From an uncultured Lachnospiraceae bacterium (GTDB lineage: Bacteria > Bacillota > Clostridia > Lachnospirales > Lachnospiraceae): 64,000 bases of DNA. The notes beneath the pieces are model-generated. The model ran no database searches. It was given only the letters and a program-made list of their open reading frames with translations, and was not told the origin of the DNA. The position numbers and the translations under genes were made by a program. The stretch lies in contig CAMGZH010000014.1 in assembly GCA_946182825.1 (NCBI GenBank), positions 1 through 64,000 of the forward strand, read 5' to 3'. Shown here piece after piece: positions 31,464 to 41,414 of the stretch (the first letter of the stretch is position 1; every line of letters starts with the position of its first letter).

Positions 31464-32558
31464 ATGAGTAATACGAAAAACACAAACAACAACGAACCCG
31501 CTAACCTGCGCGCCTCAGAAGAGCAAAGACGAGAACTGGCCAGACGGATCTACCATCTCGACCAGATTACCTATGACTCCATCGGTTCTAACCTGGGCCG
31601 CGTCTTTCCAAGCGATAAGGAGACCAGCATCGTTAAGATCGCGCACTACCTTAAGTACACGGATCTTGAGCATATCGTCCAGTCCGAGATGGCTTTGATC
31701 TACAACATGATCAACACCATCAAGAATGCAGCGCTGCGTTACGACCTTCTTCGGGAGTACGACTCTATCATGGACGAGATGAAGTCCATTACCCGTTCCT
31801 TCGAAAGCTACGAGATCATTTCCGATCACCGGGACGGAATGTCAAAACTGGTCAAAGACCTTCGCATCAAAGAGAACACTCCGCTGATCATCTGCATCAG
31901 CCGTACCTACGGCAGTGGTGGTTCCCAGATCGGAATGGAACTGGCTGATGCACTCCAGATCAACTACTACAATGCCGAGATCTTCAAGACCGTTCTCGCC
32001 CGACTTGAAGCCGAGCAGGACAATCTTCAGGACGAGACCTTCTACATGCCTTCCGACGGTGGTAAGGCAGCTGCCGGTCCCGCGGTTCCTTACGAGGCTG
32101 AGAAGAAGACCCTTCACCAGAGGATCCAGAAGATCTTCCGTTACCACGGACTTCCTACCCGTGACGCCGTCTTCTTCAACCAGAGCAACCTCATCGTTGA
32201 GAAAGCCAGAAGCGGTGAGTCTTTTGTCATTGTAGGACGTTGTGCTGACGCGATCCTTGAGAACAATGGCATTCCCCATATCAGCTTCTACATTACAGCG
32301 CCTTTTGAGAAGCGTATGCATCGTATCATGGATATCAACCATCTGTCTGCCAAGGATGCTGCCAAGCAGATCCGTAAGATTGATCAGGGACACGAAGCCT
32401 ACTACAAGTATTTCACCAGCCGTCGCTGGGGACGTGCAAGTAACTATGATATCTGCTTCAACTCTGCCATCTACGGATTGGAAGGTTCCAAAGATTTCAT
32501 CCTTCGTATCCTGAAATCCAACGATATCATTGATGATTCCGATGTCAAGAACATATAA
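31464..32558 (+). CDS. Cytidylate kinase-like protein with N-terminal helical domain
   Basis: ICISRTYGSGGSQIGMELADAL, FVIVGRCADAIL; ~135-aa N-terminal region. Confidence 0.8.
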   Translation: MSNTKNTNNNEPANLRASEEQRRELARRIYHLDQITYDSIGSNLGRVFPSDKETSIVKIAHYLKYTDLEHIVQSEMALIYNMINTIKNAALRYDLLREYDSIMDEMKSITRSFESYEIISDHRDGMSKLVKDLRIKENTPLIICISRTYGSGGSQIGMELADALQINYYNAEIFKTVLARLEAEQDNLQDETFYMPSDGGKAAAGPAVPYEAEKKTLHQRIQKIFRYHGLPTRDAVFFNQSNLIVEKARSGESFVIVGRCADAILENNGIPHISFYITAPFEKRMHRIMDINHLSAKDAAKQIRKIDQGHEAYYKYFTSRRWGRASNYDICFNSAIYGLEGSKDFILRILKSNDIIDDSDVKNI

Positions 32559-32575
32559 TTAAGTATACCTGCCAT

Positions 32576-32612
32576 AAAAACCGCTATCCCTTTACAGGGA
32601 TAGCGGTTTTTA
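32576..32612. terminator. Bidirectional intrinsic terminator between convergent genes
   Basis: aaaaaccgctatccctttacagggatagcggttttt. Confidence 0.93.
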
Positions 32613-33686
32613 ATGCTCTCGCTTAACGGCTTCCTCTCGGTCCACCTTCTGATAGGGAAGAAAAAGATACCTTCCATCCTTCAGGGAAAAATCCCTTAGC
32701 TCCCGCTTTTCAATCAGTGCCAGGGCTAGCTGTGCGATTGCACCGGCCTGCCCCTCCTTGTCGTTGTATACCGTCCCCTGAATTTTCCCAGAGGCGACAG
32801 CTGCAAGGCCTTCCTTTAATCCGTCGATTCCATAGATCTGGGGGTAGTCCTCTTTGGACAAGCCGCTTTTCTCGTAAGCCTCTCTTGCCCCAAGCGCCAT
32901 GGCATCATTATTTGCCAGCACCAGTTCGATCTCATTTTTCTTTTGTGCAATAAGCTGGGTCATTTTGTTCCGAGCCTGATCCTTACTCCAGTCGGCGATC
33001 TCATAGCTGACCTTATCCAGCTTAATCCCTTTTGCTGTCAGCGTTCCCACTGCTTCATCGGTTCGAAGGATCGCATCCTGATGACCGGTCTCTCCCTCCA
33101 GCACTACGTACTGGATCCTGCCGTCCCGATTCCGGTCCACCTTTGGATCATACTTCCCTTTTCCTTTCTTTTTAGAGTTTTTTAAAACGATATGATCCGC
33201 CGCCATTTCTCCCTGCATCACACCGGAAACAGCCGCATCTCCTCCCACATAATAGAGTTTTTCCCACTGCATCAGATCTTCTCTCACAAGCTCCCGGTTA
33301 AAAAACACCACGGGGATATCGTTACGACGGGCCATGTTGATGATCTTGGTGGGTGCTGTCCGATCTACCAGATCAACGCAGAGGATATCGCAGCCAGCAT
33401 CGATCATCTCTTCCACCACCCGGTCCTGTATTGCCTGTTTTCCGCCTCCATTCTTCACCGTTACAACGATGTGCATCTGCGAAGTTTTTTCTTTTTTTGC
33501 AAAATTATCCCGGAGGCAATCCGTTAATGCGTTGATATAATCGTCCTGTTCAATATACTTTACGACCCCCACCCGTATGGTCTTTGAGGAATGGGATTTC
33601 TCCTGTCCACAGCCTGCTGCAGACACAAGAAAAATTGAGAAAATCAACATTTGTACTAACCTTACGTTTAACTTCTTCATTCTCAT
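32610..33686 (-). CDS. MglB-like galactose/glucose periplasmic binding lipoprotein (sensor-associated paralog)
   Basis: Signal/lipobox VSAAGCG; IPVVFFNREL; Ca-loop-like DRNRDGRIQYVVLEGETGHQDAILRT. Confidence 0.85.
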   Translation of the reverse strand: MRMKKLNVRLVQMLIFSIFLVSAAGCGQEKSHSSKTIRVGVVKYIEQDDYINALTDCLRDNFAKKEKTSQMHIVVTVKNGGGKQAIQDRVVEEMIDAGCDILCVDLVDRTAPTKIINMARRNDIPVVFFNRELVREDLMQWEKLYYVGGDAAVSGVMQGEMAADHIVLKNSKKKGKGKYDPKVDRNRDGRIQYVVLEGETGHQDAILRTDEAVGTLTAKGIKLDKVSYEIADWSKDQARNKMTQLIAQKKNEIELVLANNDAMALGAREAYEKSGLSKEDYPQIYGIDGLKEGLAAVASGKIQGTVYNDKEGQAGAIAQLALALIEKRELRDFSLKDGRYLFLPYQKVDREEAVKREH

Positions 33687-34645
33687 CGCTCCATTGCTGA
33701 CAGGAATTTTTGATATTTCTCAGTAAAAAGCTCTCCCTTGTCCGGAACCAGAACATCGATAGACCGATCCTTTAGCTCCCTGCCCGGAAAGGAAAGCTTT
33801 TGTGCCATTTCCTGTACACTGTAATATCCCATGTCATAAAGATCCGCTGTCACCAGTCCCGCAATAATCTCACGTTCAAGCGCATAAACGGACTTGATGC
33901 TGTGACCGATCCCGTAGACGATGGCTCCATGCACGTCGTGCGCTGCCGCCGCATCCGCCACGTCCTCCAGAGTATCCGTCTCAAGGACCGCCAGGGCGGA
34001 AACCGTTGACCGGCTTCTTATCTCCTCTGCGATTGCTGTATCCTGCCTTTGATCCAGGATCCAGCAGATCTTTCCTCCTGCCTTTTCCACCACGTCAGAA
34101 AGCCCCTTCCAGCGCTGTTCCACGGCGGGATCTTCCTTTCTCCCCCGGACAACACCGATGCTTTTATCTCGTAAATTCCCGTTGTAATCTTTTACAATGC
34201 ACTGCCCCAGGGCTGCCCCCATCCGGTAATTGTCCGGCGCAACCAGGGCATAACGGCCGTAAAAATTCCTTCCGGTGGTACTCGCATTCAAAAGGATAGG
34301 CTCATGAAAGCCGGAGAGGACAGACTCCGTTTCTTTGCCGACTGCAGGCTGCAGGATAAAACCGTTGACCCCCTTGTTCCTTTGTTCTTCCATCAGTTCC
34401 TTTTCTTCTTCCAGATCAAGACCGTTATCGGTATTGCAGATTACCAGATGCAGGTTGTTTGCCTTGGCTGCATCCTTCAATCCCTTAATATAAGAATTCC
34501 ATTTACTGTTACCGGAGTCCTCAACGATTACCGCCACCTTTTTCTGAGGCCCTTCATCCGCCGATATTCGAACCGCCATGGTCATGGTAAAGATCCCAAG
34601 GATCAGTTCCACCACAAAAAAGATTGTTCTGCTCCATTTTTCCAT
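33683..34645 (-). CDS. Membrane-anchored sugar-binding periplasmic-binding-like protein
   Basis: N-terminal hydrophobic anchor without Cys lipobox; KKVAVIVEDSGNSKWNSYIKGLKDAAKANNLHLVICNTD PBP type 1 fold; 4-nt overlap with upstream-coordinate gene. Confidence 0.8.
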   Translation of the reverse strand: MEKWSRTIFFVVELILGIFTMTMAVRISADEGPQKKVAVIVEDSGNSKWNSYIKGLKDAAKANNLHLVICNTDNGLDLEEEKELMEEQRNKGVNGFILQPAVGKETESVLSGFHEPILLNASTTGRNFYGRYALVAPDNYRMGAALGQCIVKDYNGNLRDKSIGVVRGRKEDPAVEQRWKGLSDVVEKAGGKICWILDQRQDTAIAEEIRSRSTVSALAVLETDTLEDVADAAAAHDVHGAIVYGIGHSIKSVYALEREIIAGLVTADLYDMGYYSVQEMAQKLSFPGRELKDRSIDVLVPDKGELFTEKYQKFLSAMER

Positions 34646-34647
34646 TG

Positions 34648-36456
34648 CTATGACCTTTCACTGTTCCCCTTATTCTTCATCTGCTGCTCCATCTGCCGGC
34701 ATGTTTCCGGCGAATACGGGATTGCCGGAAGATGAATGGTAACGGCAGTCCCCTCATCCGGTTCGCTCTCCGCTGTGATCCCGTATGCAGGGCCAAACAA
34801 CAACCGGATCCGGTTGTGTACATTTAGAACCCCCACACCGCTTCCGTGCTTTGGAACCTTCTCTCCTTCCGTCAGAAGATGATCCAGCTCCTCCTTCGTC
34901 ATACCGTTCCCGTTATCGACCACCGTCAGCCGGATCTCATCTCCGTCCATAAGTCCTGTCACTGTGATCTGTCCGCCATCATCTTCATCCATGTCTCCCA
35001 CCCCGTAGTAGATGGCATTTTCCAGCAACGGCTGAAGGATCAGTTTCACAGTGCAGCAGGAAAGGATCTGCGGATCGATCTTCGTCTGAAACGTAAAACG
35101 CTTCTTATAACGGATCCTTTGAATCTGCATATAACTCTCACAATGCGCAACTTCATCGGCAATACTGATAATGGTATGTCCCTTGGACAGACTGATCCTA
35201 AGAAGCCGCGCCAGCTGTGAGATCATCATAACAGCCTCATCGTTCTTACCCCCCTCTACCATCCAGGTAATGGAGTCCAGTGTATTGTACAGGAAATGGG
35301 GATTGATCTGAGACTGCAGCGCTGCGATCTCGCTTTTTCTCCTCTGATTCTGTTCTTCCACAATCTGCTTCATCAGATGATCGATCTCCTCATAGGACTT
35401 CTGTACCGATCGTCCCAGATACCGGATCTCGGCAGATCCACCCACATAAATATTCGGTTTCTCGCCAGCTTCATATGCCCTGACAGAACGATTCAGCTTT
35501 AAGATCGGCAGAGAGATCCGTCGGGCCACAATTCGGTTGACCCCCAGGAGCATCATAAGCAAAAGTCCTCCCGCCGTTAAAATAAAATACCGGAAGCGCT
35601 TCATACTGGAACTGATAGCGTTATCCGGCACGACCCCAACCAACTTCCAGCCGGTATACGAGATCGTCTTCACCTGATTGTGACGATGGGATCCCTTCAA
35701 TGCATCCGTATAGGAACCATCCACACGTGTTGCCATGGCAACACTGTTTTCCTTCACCAGACCGCGGTTGATCTGATCCAGACTGGGATGATAAATCAAC
35801 TCTCCTTTGTTATTACACAGATAGTAGTATTTTCCGTCCCCGGTCTCGTTGATCTGATCCATGATTTCTTTGATTCGACCGTAATCCATATCCACAAGAA
35901 GTACACCGGTACTTGGGTTCTCTCCGTCGGTCAGATCCACAGACTGACTGAGGGAAATGACCCAGTGATAGGGATCGGAGGCATTCTGAAAAAGATTCTG
36001 AATATGAGGCATGGAAAAATGCATATTCTCAATCTCCCCTGCTGCATCCGAGAACCACTTCTGCCTGGTTACATTCGGATCTTCCTTCTGGGTTAGAGAA
36101 GGTTCCGACATAATAAGACTTCCTTCATTGGAATAGATCGCAATGGATACCACAGAATCCCTGGATGACTCATATAACAGCCCCAGCTGCTGCATCAACT
36201 GAGGATTCTTCACATCCAGAGAATGTATCAGATCATAGTTTACCGTATTCGAGATGTTGCGCATACTCAAAAGCTCTCCCTGAAGGTTGGACACCGTTCG
36301 ATCCATCAGGCTGTCCGTATCCTTAAGGGTAAGCCGCATAAGTGATTTGGAATAGCTGTTAAACAGCAAAAGCCCCAGCGTCACTGTAATCACAATGGTA
36401 ATGGTCGTAAGGGCCGTCATGATCATTGCCTGAATTCCAAATATTTTTCCTTTCAC
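34648..36456 (-). CDS. LytS/YesM-type sensor histidine kinase
   Basis: Two TM segments; EIAALQSQINPHFLYNTLDSITWM; GSGVGVLNVHNRIRLLFG. Confidence 0.92.
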   Translation of the reverse strand: MKGKIFGIQAMIMTALTTITIVITVTLGLLLFNSYSKSLMRLTLKDTDSLMDRTVSNLQGELLSMRNISNTVNYDLIHSLDVKNPQLMQQLGLLYESSRDSVVSIAIYSNEGSLIMSEPSLTQKEDPNVTRQKWFSDAAGEIENMHFSMPHIQNLFQNASDPYHWVISLSQSVDLTDGENPSTGVLLVDMDYGRIKEIMDQINETGDGKYYYLCNNKGELIYHPSLDQINRGLVKENSVAMATRVDGSYTDALKGSHRHNQVKTISYTGWKLVGVVPDNAISSSMKRFRYFILTAGGLLLMMLLGVNRIVARRISLPILKLNRSVRAYEAGEKPNIYVGGSAEIRYLGRSVQKSYEEIDHLMKQIVEEQNQRRKSEIAALQSQINPHFLYNTLDSITWMVEGGKNDEAVMMISQLARLLRISLSKGHTIISIADEVAHCESYMQIQRIRYKKRFTFQTKIDPQILSCCTVKLILQPLLENAIYYGVGDMDEDDGGQITVTGLMDGDEIRLTVVDNGNGMTKEELDHLLTEGEKVPKHGSGVGVLNVHNRIRLLFGPAYGITAESEPDEGTAVTIHLPAIPYSPETCRQMEQQMKNKGNSERS

Positions 36457-38057
36457 TGCGCCATATGCTCCGTTCTATACTTTGATGGAGAAATCCCGAA
36501 CTGCTTCTTAAAAACATAACTGAAGTAGTTGGCATCAGGATACCCCACATGTTCTGCGATCTCATAATTTTTCTCTGCCGTCTCAAGAATAAGCCCCCGG
36601 GCCTTCTCCATCCGGTATTCCGTCAGATAAGAGATAAAGGACTTCCCGGCCTCCTTCTTAAAAACAGATGAAAAATAGGAATTGGATACTCCAAGCTCTG
36701 CACACACCGTATCCAGGGACAAATCCGCTTCCTGATAGTGATTCTCCACGTACGCCTTCGCTTTCGTGATCAGGTTCCGCGAGGAGCTGTTACGTGCTGA
36801 GCTTACTTCGTTACGAAGTTTGCCCGCCAAAGTATAGACCCAGGTAAAAAGCTCTGTCTCATCCATCTCCGGCACTTCCCGGTAAGGGTCCACCAAAGCT
36901 CCCTTATACTCTTCAAAAACCAGACCATTGTTCGAACAGTACCGGTGAAATCCCTTGACCAGTTCCATCGCAGACAAACGGTACTGATCCACCGTATGTG
37001 CATGGCGGTGGAGAAGCGTAACCTCCTTCTTCACTGCCTCTGCAAGATCTTCTTCCCGTCCCATGCGAATCACCTTTAAAAGCTCGTGCCATCCGTCCTC
37101 TTCCACCTCCGGCATCTTCAGGTTCTCCTGAGGGATAACCTCTGCGATATTAATGGCTCTTCCCGTTCCGTAAAGAACCCGATAGGATACCGCTTCCCGC
37201 GCCCCCTCATAGGACGCACCAAGATTTACAATATCATCCACACTCTGACCGATGCCGGCCGTAACTGTCGCTCCGATGATGCGGTCCGCCCAACGACAGA
37301 ACCGGTCACATTCATCCGTCAAGGCAGTGATCTGCTCTCCGGCAGGCAACTGAAGAATCAGAACCGTATTCCCCTGATAGACAAAACAGTGTCCCCTGTA
37401 ATGTTCCATCACCCGTTCTTTGATCTGTTGCTGCACAGACATATTAAGCAACAGCGGTGACATTCCTTCCGGAACCCGGTGGGATGAGGTATGAAATACC
37501 ACGCTGCAGAGCATGGGACCGGACAGGTCGATCCGGTAATCCACCAGATATCTGGACAGATCCTTCTCTCGGATCCTGCCCTCCAGCAGGGAAACAAAGA
37601 AGTTTACCTGCAACAGGGGGAGGGACTCCATATAATAATCCTGAAGCTTTTGCACATTCAGCTTGTCTTCTCTCTCCTGATCAAGCGATGTGCGCAGCCT
37701 TTTTAACGCCTCTGTCAGCTCACTGGCATTCAAAGGCTTCAAAAGATATTCCCGGATCTCCAGGTGAAGCGCCTCCCTTGCATAGGAAAACTCGTCAAAA
37801 CCGGTAAAAAGCAGGATCCGGATCATAGGATATTCCTTCTTAAGCCTGCGGGACAATTCCAGCCCGTCCATGTAAGGCATCTTGATATCCGTAAATACCA
37901 CATCCGGCTGTTCCTTTTCCACAAGCTCCAATGCCTTCACCCCGTTTCCGGCACTTCCCATCACATGGAATCCCAGCTCCTCCCAGTTAATCCTCTTCAT
38001 AATCACGTCGATGACTTCGCTCTCGTCATCCACCAGTAATACCTTATATAAATCCAT
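36453..38057 (-). CDS. YesN/AraC-type response regulator
   Basis: KVLLVDDESEVIDVI, PDVVFTDIKMPYMDGLEL; C-terminal AraC HTH (SNSYFSSVFKKEAGKSFISYLTEYRMEKA); start trimmed. Confidence 0.93.
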   Translation of the reverse strand: MDLYKVLLVDDESEVIDVIMKRINWEELGFHVMGSAGNGVKALELVEKEQPDVVFTDIKMPYMDGLELSRRLKKEYPMIRILLFTGFDEFSYAREALHLEIREYLLKPLNASELTEALKRLRTSLDQEREDKLNVQKLQDYYMESLPLLQVNFFVSLLEGRIREKDLSRYLVDYRIDLSGPMLCSVVFHTSSHRVPEGMSPLLLNMSVQQQIKERVMEHYRGHCFVYQGNTVLILQLPAGEQITALTDECDRFCRWADRIIGATVTAGIGQSVDDIVNLGASYEGAREAVSYRVLYGTGRAINIAEVIPQENLKMPEVEEDGWHELLKVIRMGREEDLAEAVKKEVTLLHRHAHTVDQYRLSAMELVKGFHRYCSNNGLVFEEYKGALVDPYREVPEMDETELFTWVYTLAGKLRNEVSSARNSSSRNLITKAKAYVENHYQEADLSLDTVCAELGVSNSYFSSVFKKEAGKSFISYLTEYRMEKARGLILETAEKNYEIAEHVGYPDANYFSYVFKKQFGISPSKYRTEHMAQ

Positions 38058-38103
38058 TGTAAATAACCCCTCATTCCCTTTTTCACAGGTCTCTATTATA
38101 ACA

Positions 38104-38134
38104 CAAAAGAGGAGAGCCCCTACAGAGCTCTCCC
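38104..38134 (-). terminator. Intrinsic terminator after mglC
   Basis: Minus strand gggagagctctgtaggggctctcctcttttgtg. Confidence 0.75.
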
Positions 38135-38162
38135 ACATCGAGGTAGTAAAAAATATCTGCCA

Positions 38163-39812
38163 TCACTTTTTCTGAACATACTTCAGACAGTCAAGTGTTA
38201 CGGCTGCAAGAATAATGATTCCTTCAAAAATAAACTGAAGGTTTGTATCAATTCCCAGGATGGTCAGAGAGTAGGTCAGTGCTGTGAAGATGGAAACACC
38301 TACAACAACACCGGAGATCTTACCGATACCACCGGTAAAGGAAACGCCACCTACTACGCAGGCTGCAATGGCATCCATATCCCAGCCCTGTCCATAAGCA
38401 GCAGAACCGGAACCAACCATTCGCATACACTCCAGCCAGGAACCAAATCCGTACATGATACCGGCTAATACAAAAGCACCCATCGTAACCTTGAATACGG
38501 AAATACCGGATACGGATGCTGCTTCCGGATTACCGCCGACTGCATACAGATTCTTACCAAACCGGGTCTTGTTCCAAATAAACCAGATCACTGCAATGGC
38601 GATCACAGCCCAGATGATGATCGTCGGGAATCCGTTGATCTTCGGAATAAAGATCATTGGAATGCTTGGCTCAATGGCTCCGAAGGATACACCCTTTGTC
38701 GCATAGGTTACAAGACCGAAGATAATCAGCATGTTTGCCATGGTGGAGATGAACGGATGCATCTTGAATCTCGCCATAAAGAAACCGGCAATGGATGCAA
38801 AACAGGTGGTCAGCAGTGTTGTTACAACCAATGCAAGGATCGCACGGAAGGCCACCGGAAGACCGGTAAAATCAAAGATCAGCCCAAACACTCCACCGGT
38901 ATTCACACCCTGATGCATGATGATGGTGGATGTTACCATGCCCATACCAACCATTCGGCCAACGGAAAGGTCAGTACCTGTCAAAAGAATCAGTCCTGCA
39001 ACACCTAACGCCAGGAACATACGAGGCGATGCCTGCTGCAAAATGTTGAGTACATTGGTCGGCGTCAAAAGAGAGGTATGCTTTACCATAGGCGTAATGA
39101 TACAAAGACCAATAAAGATCATAACAATGACAATATACAGTCCGTTCTTATACAGGAAGTTGGAGAGTTTAAAGTTATACTTGTAATTCTCCCAGTTCTG
39201 GATCCGCTTTTCTCCGAAGGAGAAATGGGACATGGTCAGAAGGTCGATCAAATGATACCTGTGGGCAAATGCCTCATGCTTATGATCCTTGATAACAGCA
39301 AGCTTTGCATCACGACTCATCTTCGCATCAAAGAGCTTGTTCTTATAGACATATTTCTCATCCTTTAATTCCTGTTTGTCCGAGGTCTTTCGGATGCTTT
39401 CTTCGTAGTCATTTTTGATCTCTGCCACAGACCGCTCATACTCGGCAAGGGCAGCTGCTTTTTCTTCCCTGCAGCTTTCTACGACCCTGCTGTAATACTC
39501 CCTTTCGTAGTGTCCATCCAGATATTTTTTTGCCTCAGCGATCAGAGCATCGATCTTGCCCTTGTTGGTCGCTTCTACCCGCTTTGCCTCTTCGATCTGC
39601 CGCTTATCCTCGGCTATGATCCTGTTTCTCTCTTCCTTTGTGTAATTCTTATCCTCTTTTACAATTCCAATATGGTTGCGAAGATATACGATCTTCTCTG
39701 TGCCGTCAGCACGGAGTTCGTCAATTTTCTTTTGAAATTCAGCTATATGACGATCGATCGGCTCAAGCAGCCTGCTCTCCTCTTCCGCTGAAAGAATCAC
39801 ATTGTTTGCCAT
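38163..39812 (-). CDS. mglC: Galactose/methyl galactoside ABC transporter permease with long N-terminal coiled-coil extension
   Basis: ASPRMFLALGVAGLILLTGTDLSVGRMVGMG, AVGGNPEAASVSGISVF; first ~215 aa charged/helical. Confidence 0.9.
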   Translation of the reverse strand: MANNVILSAEEESRLLEPIDRHIAEFQKKIDELRADGTEKIVYLRNHIGIVKEDKNYTKEERNRIIAEDKRQIEEAKRVEATNKGKIDALIAEAKKYLDGHYEREYYSRVVESCREEKAAALAEYERSVAEIKNDYEESIRKTSDKQELKDEKYVYKNKLFDAKMSRDAKLAVIKDHKHEAFAHRYHLIDLLTMSHFSFGEKRIQNWENYKYNFKLSNFLYKNGLYIVIVMIFIGLCIITPMVKHTSLLTPTNVLNILQQASPRMFLALGVAGLILLTGTDLSVGRMVGMGMVTSTIIMHQGVNTGGVFGLIFDFTGLPVAFRAILALVVTTLLTTCFASIAGFFMARFKMHPFISTMANMLIIFGLVTYATKGVSFGAIEPSIPMIFIPKINGFPTIIIWAVIAIAVIWFIWNKTRFGKNLYAVGGNPEAASVSGISVFKVTMGAFVLAGIMYGFGSWLECMRMVGSGSAAYGQGWDMDAIAACVVGGVSFTGGIGKISGVVVGVSIFTALTYSLTILGIDTNLQFIFEGIIILAAVTLDCLKYVQKK

Positions 39813-39827
39813 ACCCTTACTCCTCCA

Positions 39828-41345
39828 TTACAGATATTTCGCACTGAGCCTTAAGAGCTCTTCCTGATCGGTCTCTTTGGTATTTACGATTCCGGAAAGA
39901 CGTCCGTTTGACATAACTCCGATCCGGTTGGTAATTCCAAGGATCTCCGGCATCTCGGAAGAAACAACGATGATGGTTTTTCCCTGTTTTGCCATCTGAA
40001 TGATCAGCTCATAGATCTCATATTTTGCACCGACATCGATGCCTCGTGTCGGATCGTCCATCATAAAGATGTTCGGTGAACGCTCCAGCCATTTTCCAAA
40101 GATGACCTTCTGCTGGTTACCACCGGACAGGCTGGATATCATGTCGTCCGGTCCCATACACTTTGTATGCATGACACGGATCTCATCCGAGGTGGCCTTT
40201 GTCATCTGATCCTTGGACAAAGCGATGCCCGCCTTGTAGTGACTCAGATTGGCAATGGTCGTATTGAAGGTAAGATCCCCCTTCAGGAAGAGACCATTGG
40301 CTTTGCGTTCCTCTGTGATCATGGCAAAGCCATGCTCCATGGCCTCCTTGGGAGAGGAAAAATTCATCAGTTTACCCTTGTAATACACGCGGCCTGCCGC
40401 TCTTGTTCTCACACCGAAGATCGTCTCCAAAAGCTCGGTTCGTCCTGCTCCCACCAGTCCGTAGAGACCGAAGATCTCACCTTTTCGCACATCAAAGCTG
40501 ATATCCTTCAAATGTGGCTCAAACTTAGTGGACAGATGCTGTACGGAAAGAACCGTCTCTCCCGGAACATTGTCCACCGGTGGAAAACGGTTCTCAAGAG
40601 AACGTCCTACCATGGCGGAGATCAGCTCGTTCATATTCGTATCTTCGCAATCCTTTGTCATCACCAGACTTCCGTCTCGAAGTACGGACACCTGATCACA
40701 GATATCAAAGATCTCATCCATCTTGTGTGAGATATAGATCAACGAAATACCCCGATCCCTCAGCTGTCTCATCATCTTAAAAAGCTTTGCAACCTCCGGT
40801 GCTGTCAGAGACGATGTCGGCTCATCCAAAACAATGATCTTGGAATTATATGAAATTGCTTTTGCGATCTCACACATCTGTCTCTGAGATACAGACATGT
40901 GCTTCATCGGCTGTGTCAGATTAACGGTAATGCCAAGTTTTCTAAAAAGATCAGATGCTTCCATCTTCATCCTGGCTTCATCGATGATACCCATGGAATT
41001 GACCGGATAACGTCCAAGGAACAGATTGTCCACCACGCTTCGCTCAAGGCACTGGTTCAGCTCCTGATGTACCATTGCCACACCGTTCTCCAGCGCATCC
41101 TTCGGTCCTGCGAAATTTACTTCCTTACCGTCCAATGTGATGGTGCCTTCATCCCTTTGATAGGTTCCAAACAGGCACTTCATCATCGTTGACTTCCCGG
41201 CTCCGTTCTCGCCCATCAGCCCCATGATGGAACCGCGTTTTACATCCAGATGGATACGGTTCAATACCCTGTTTCGGCCAAAGGACTTGCTCATGCCGTC
41301 AATGGACAGGATATAGGAATCCCTGCTGTCTTCTGCCATACTCAA
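39828..41345 (-). CDS. mglA: Galactose/methyl galactoside ABC transporter ATP-binding protein
   Basis: Two ABC domains: GENGAGKSTMMKCLFG, SVSQRQMCEIAKAISY; LSGGNQQKVIFGKWLER, DDPTRGIDVGAKYEIY. Confidence 0.95.
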   Translation of the reverse strand: MSMAEDSRDSYILSIDGMSKSFGRNRVLNRIHLDVKRGSIMGLMGENGAGKSTMMKCLFGTYQRDEGTITLDGKEVNFAGPKDALENGVAMVHQELNQCLERSVVDNLFLGRYPVNSMGIIDEARMKMEASDLFRKLGITVNLTQPMKHMSVSQRQMCEIAKAISYNSKIIVLDEPTSSLTAPEVAKLFKMMRQLRDRGISLIYISHKMDEIFDICDQVSVLRDGSLVMTKDCEDTNMNELISAMVGRSLENRFPPVDNVPGETVLSVQHLSTKFEPHLKDISFDVRKGEIFGLYGLVGAGRTELLETIFGVRTRAAGRVYYKGKLMNFSSPKEAMEHGFAMITEERKANGLFLKGDLTFNTTIANLSHYKAGIALSKDQMTKATSDEIRVMHTKCMGPDDMISSLSGGNQQKVIFGKWLERSPNIFMMDDPTRGIDVGAKYEIYELIIQMAKQGKTIIVVSSEMPEILGITNRIGVMSNGRLSGIVNTKETDQEELLRLSAKYL

Positions 41346-41373
41346 AACTCCCTTACTTCCTTCTACGTACAGA

Positions 41374-41403
41374 AGGGACGGTCAGAACTACTGAACCGTC
41401 CCT
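41374..41403 (-). other. Intercistronic hairpin between mglB and mglA
   Basis: agggacggtcagaactactgaaccgtccct inverted repeat, no strong U tract. Confidence 0.7.
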
Positions 41404-41414
41404 CCCCTTTCTGA

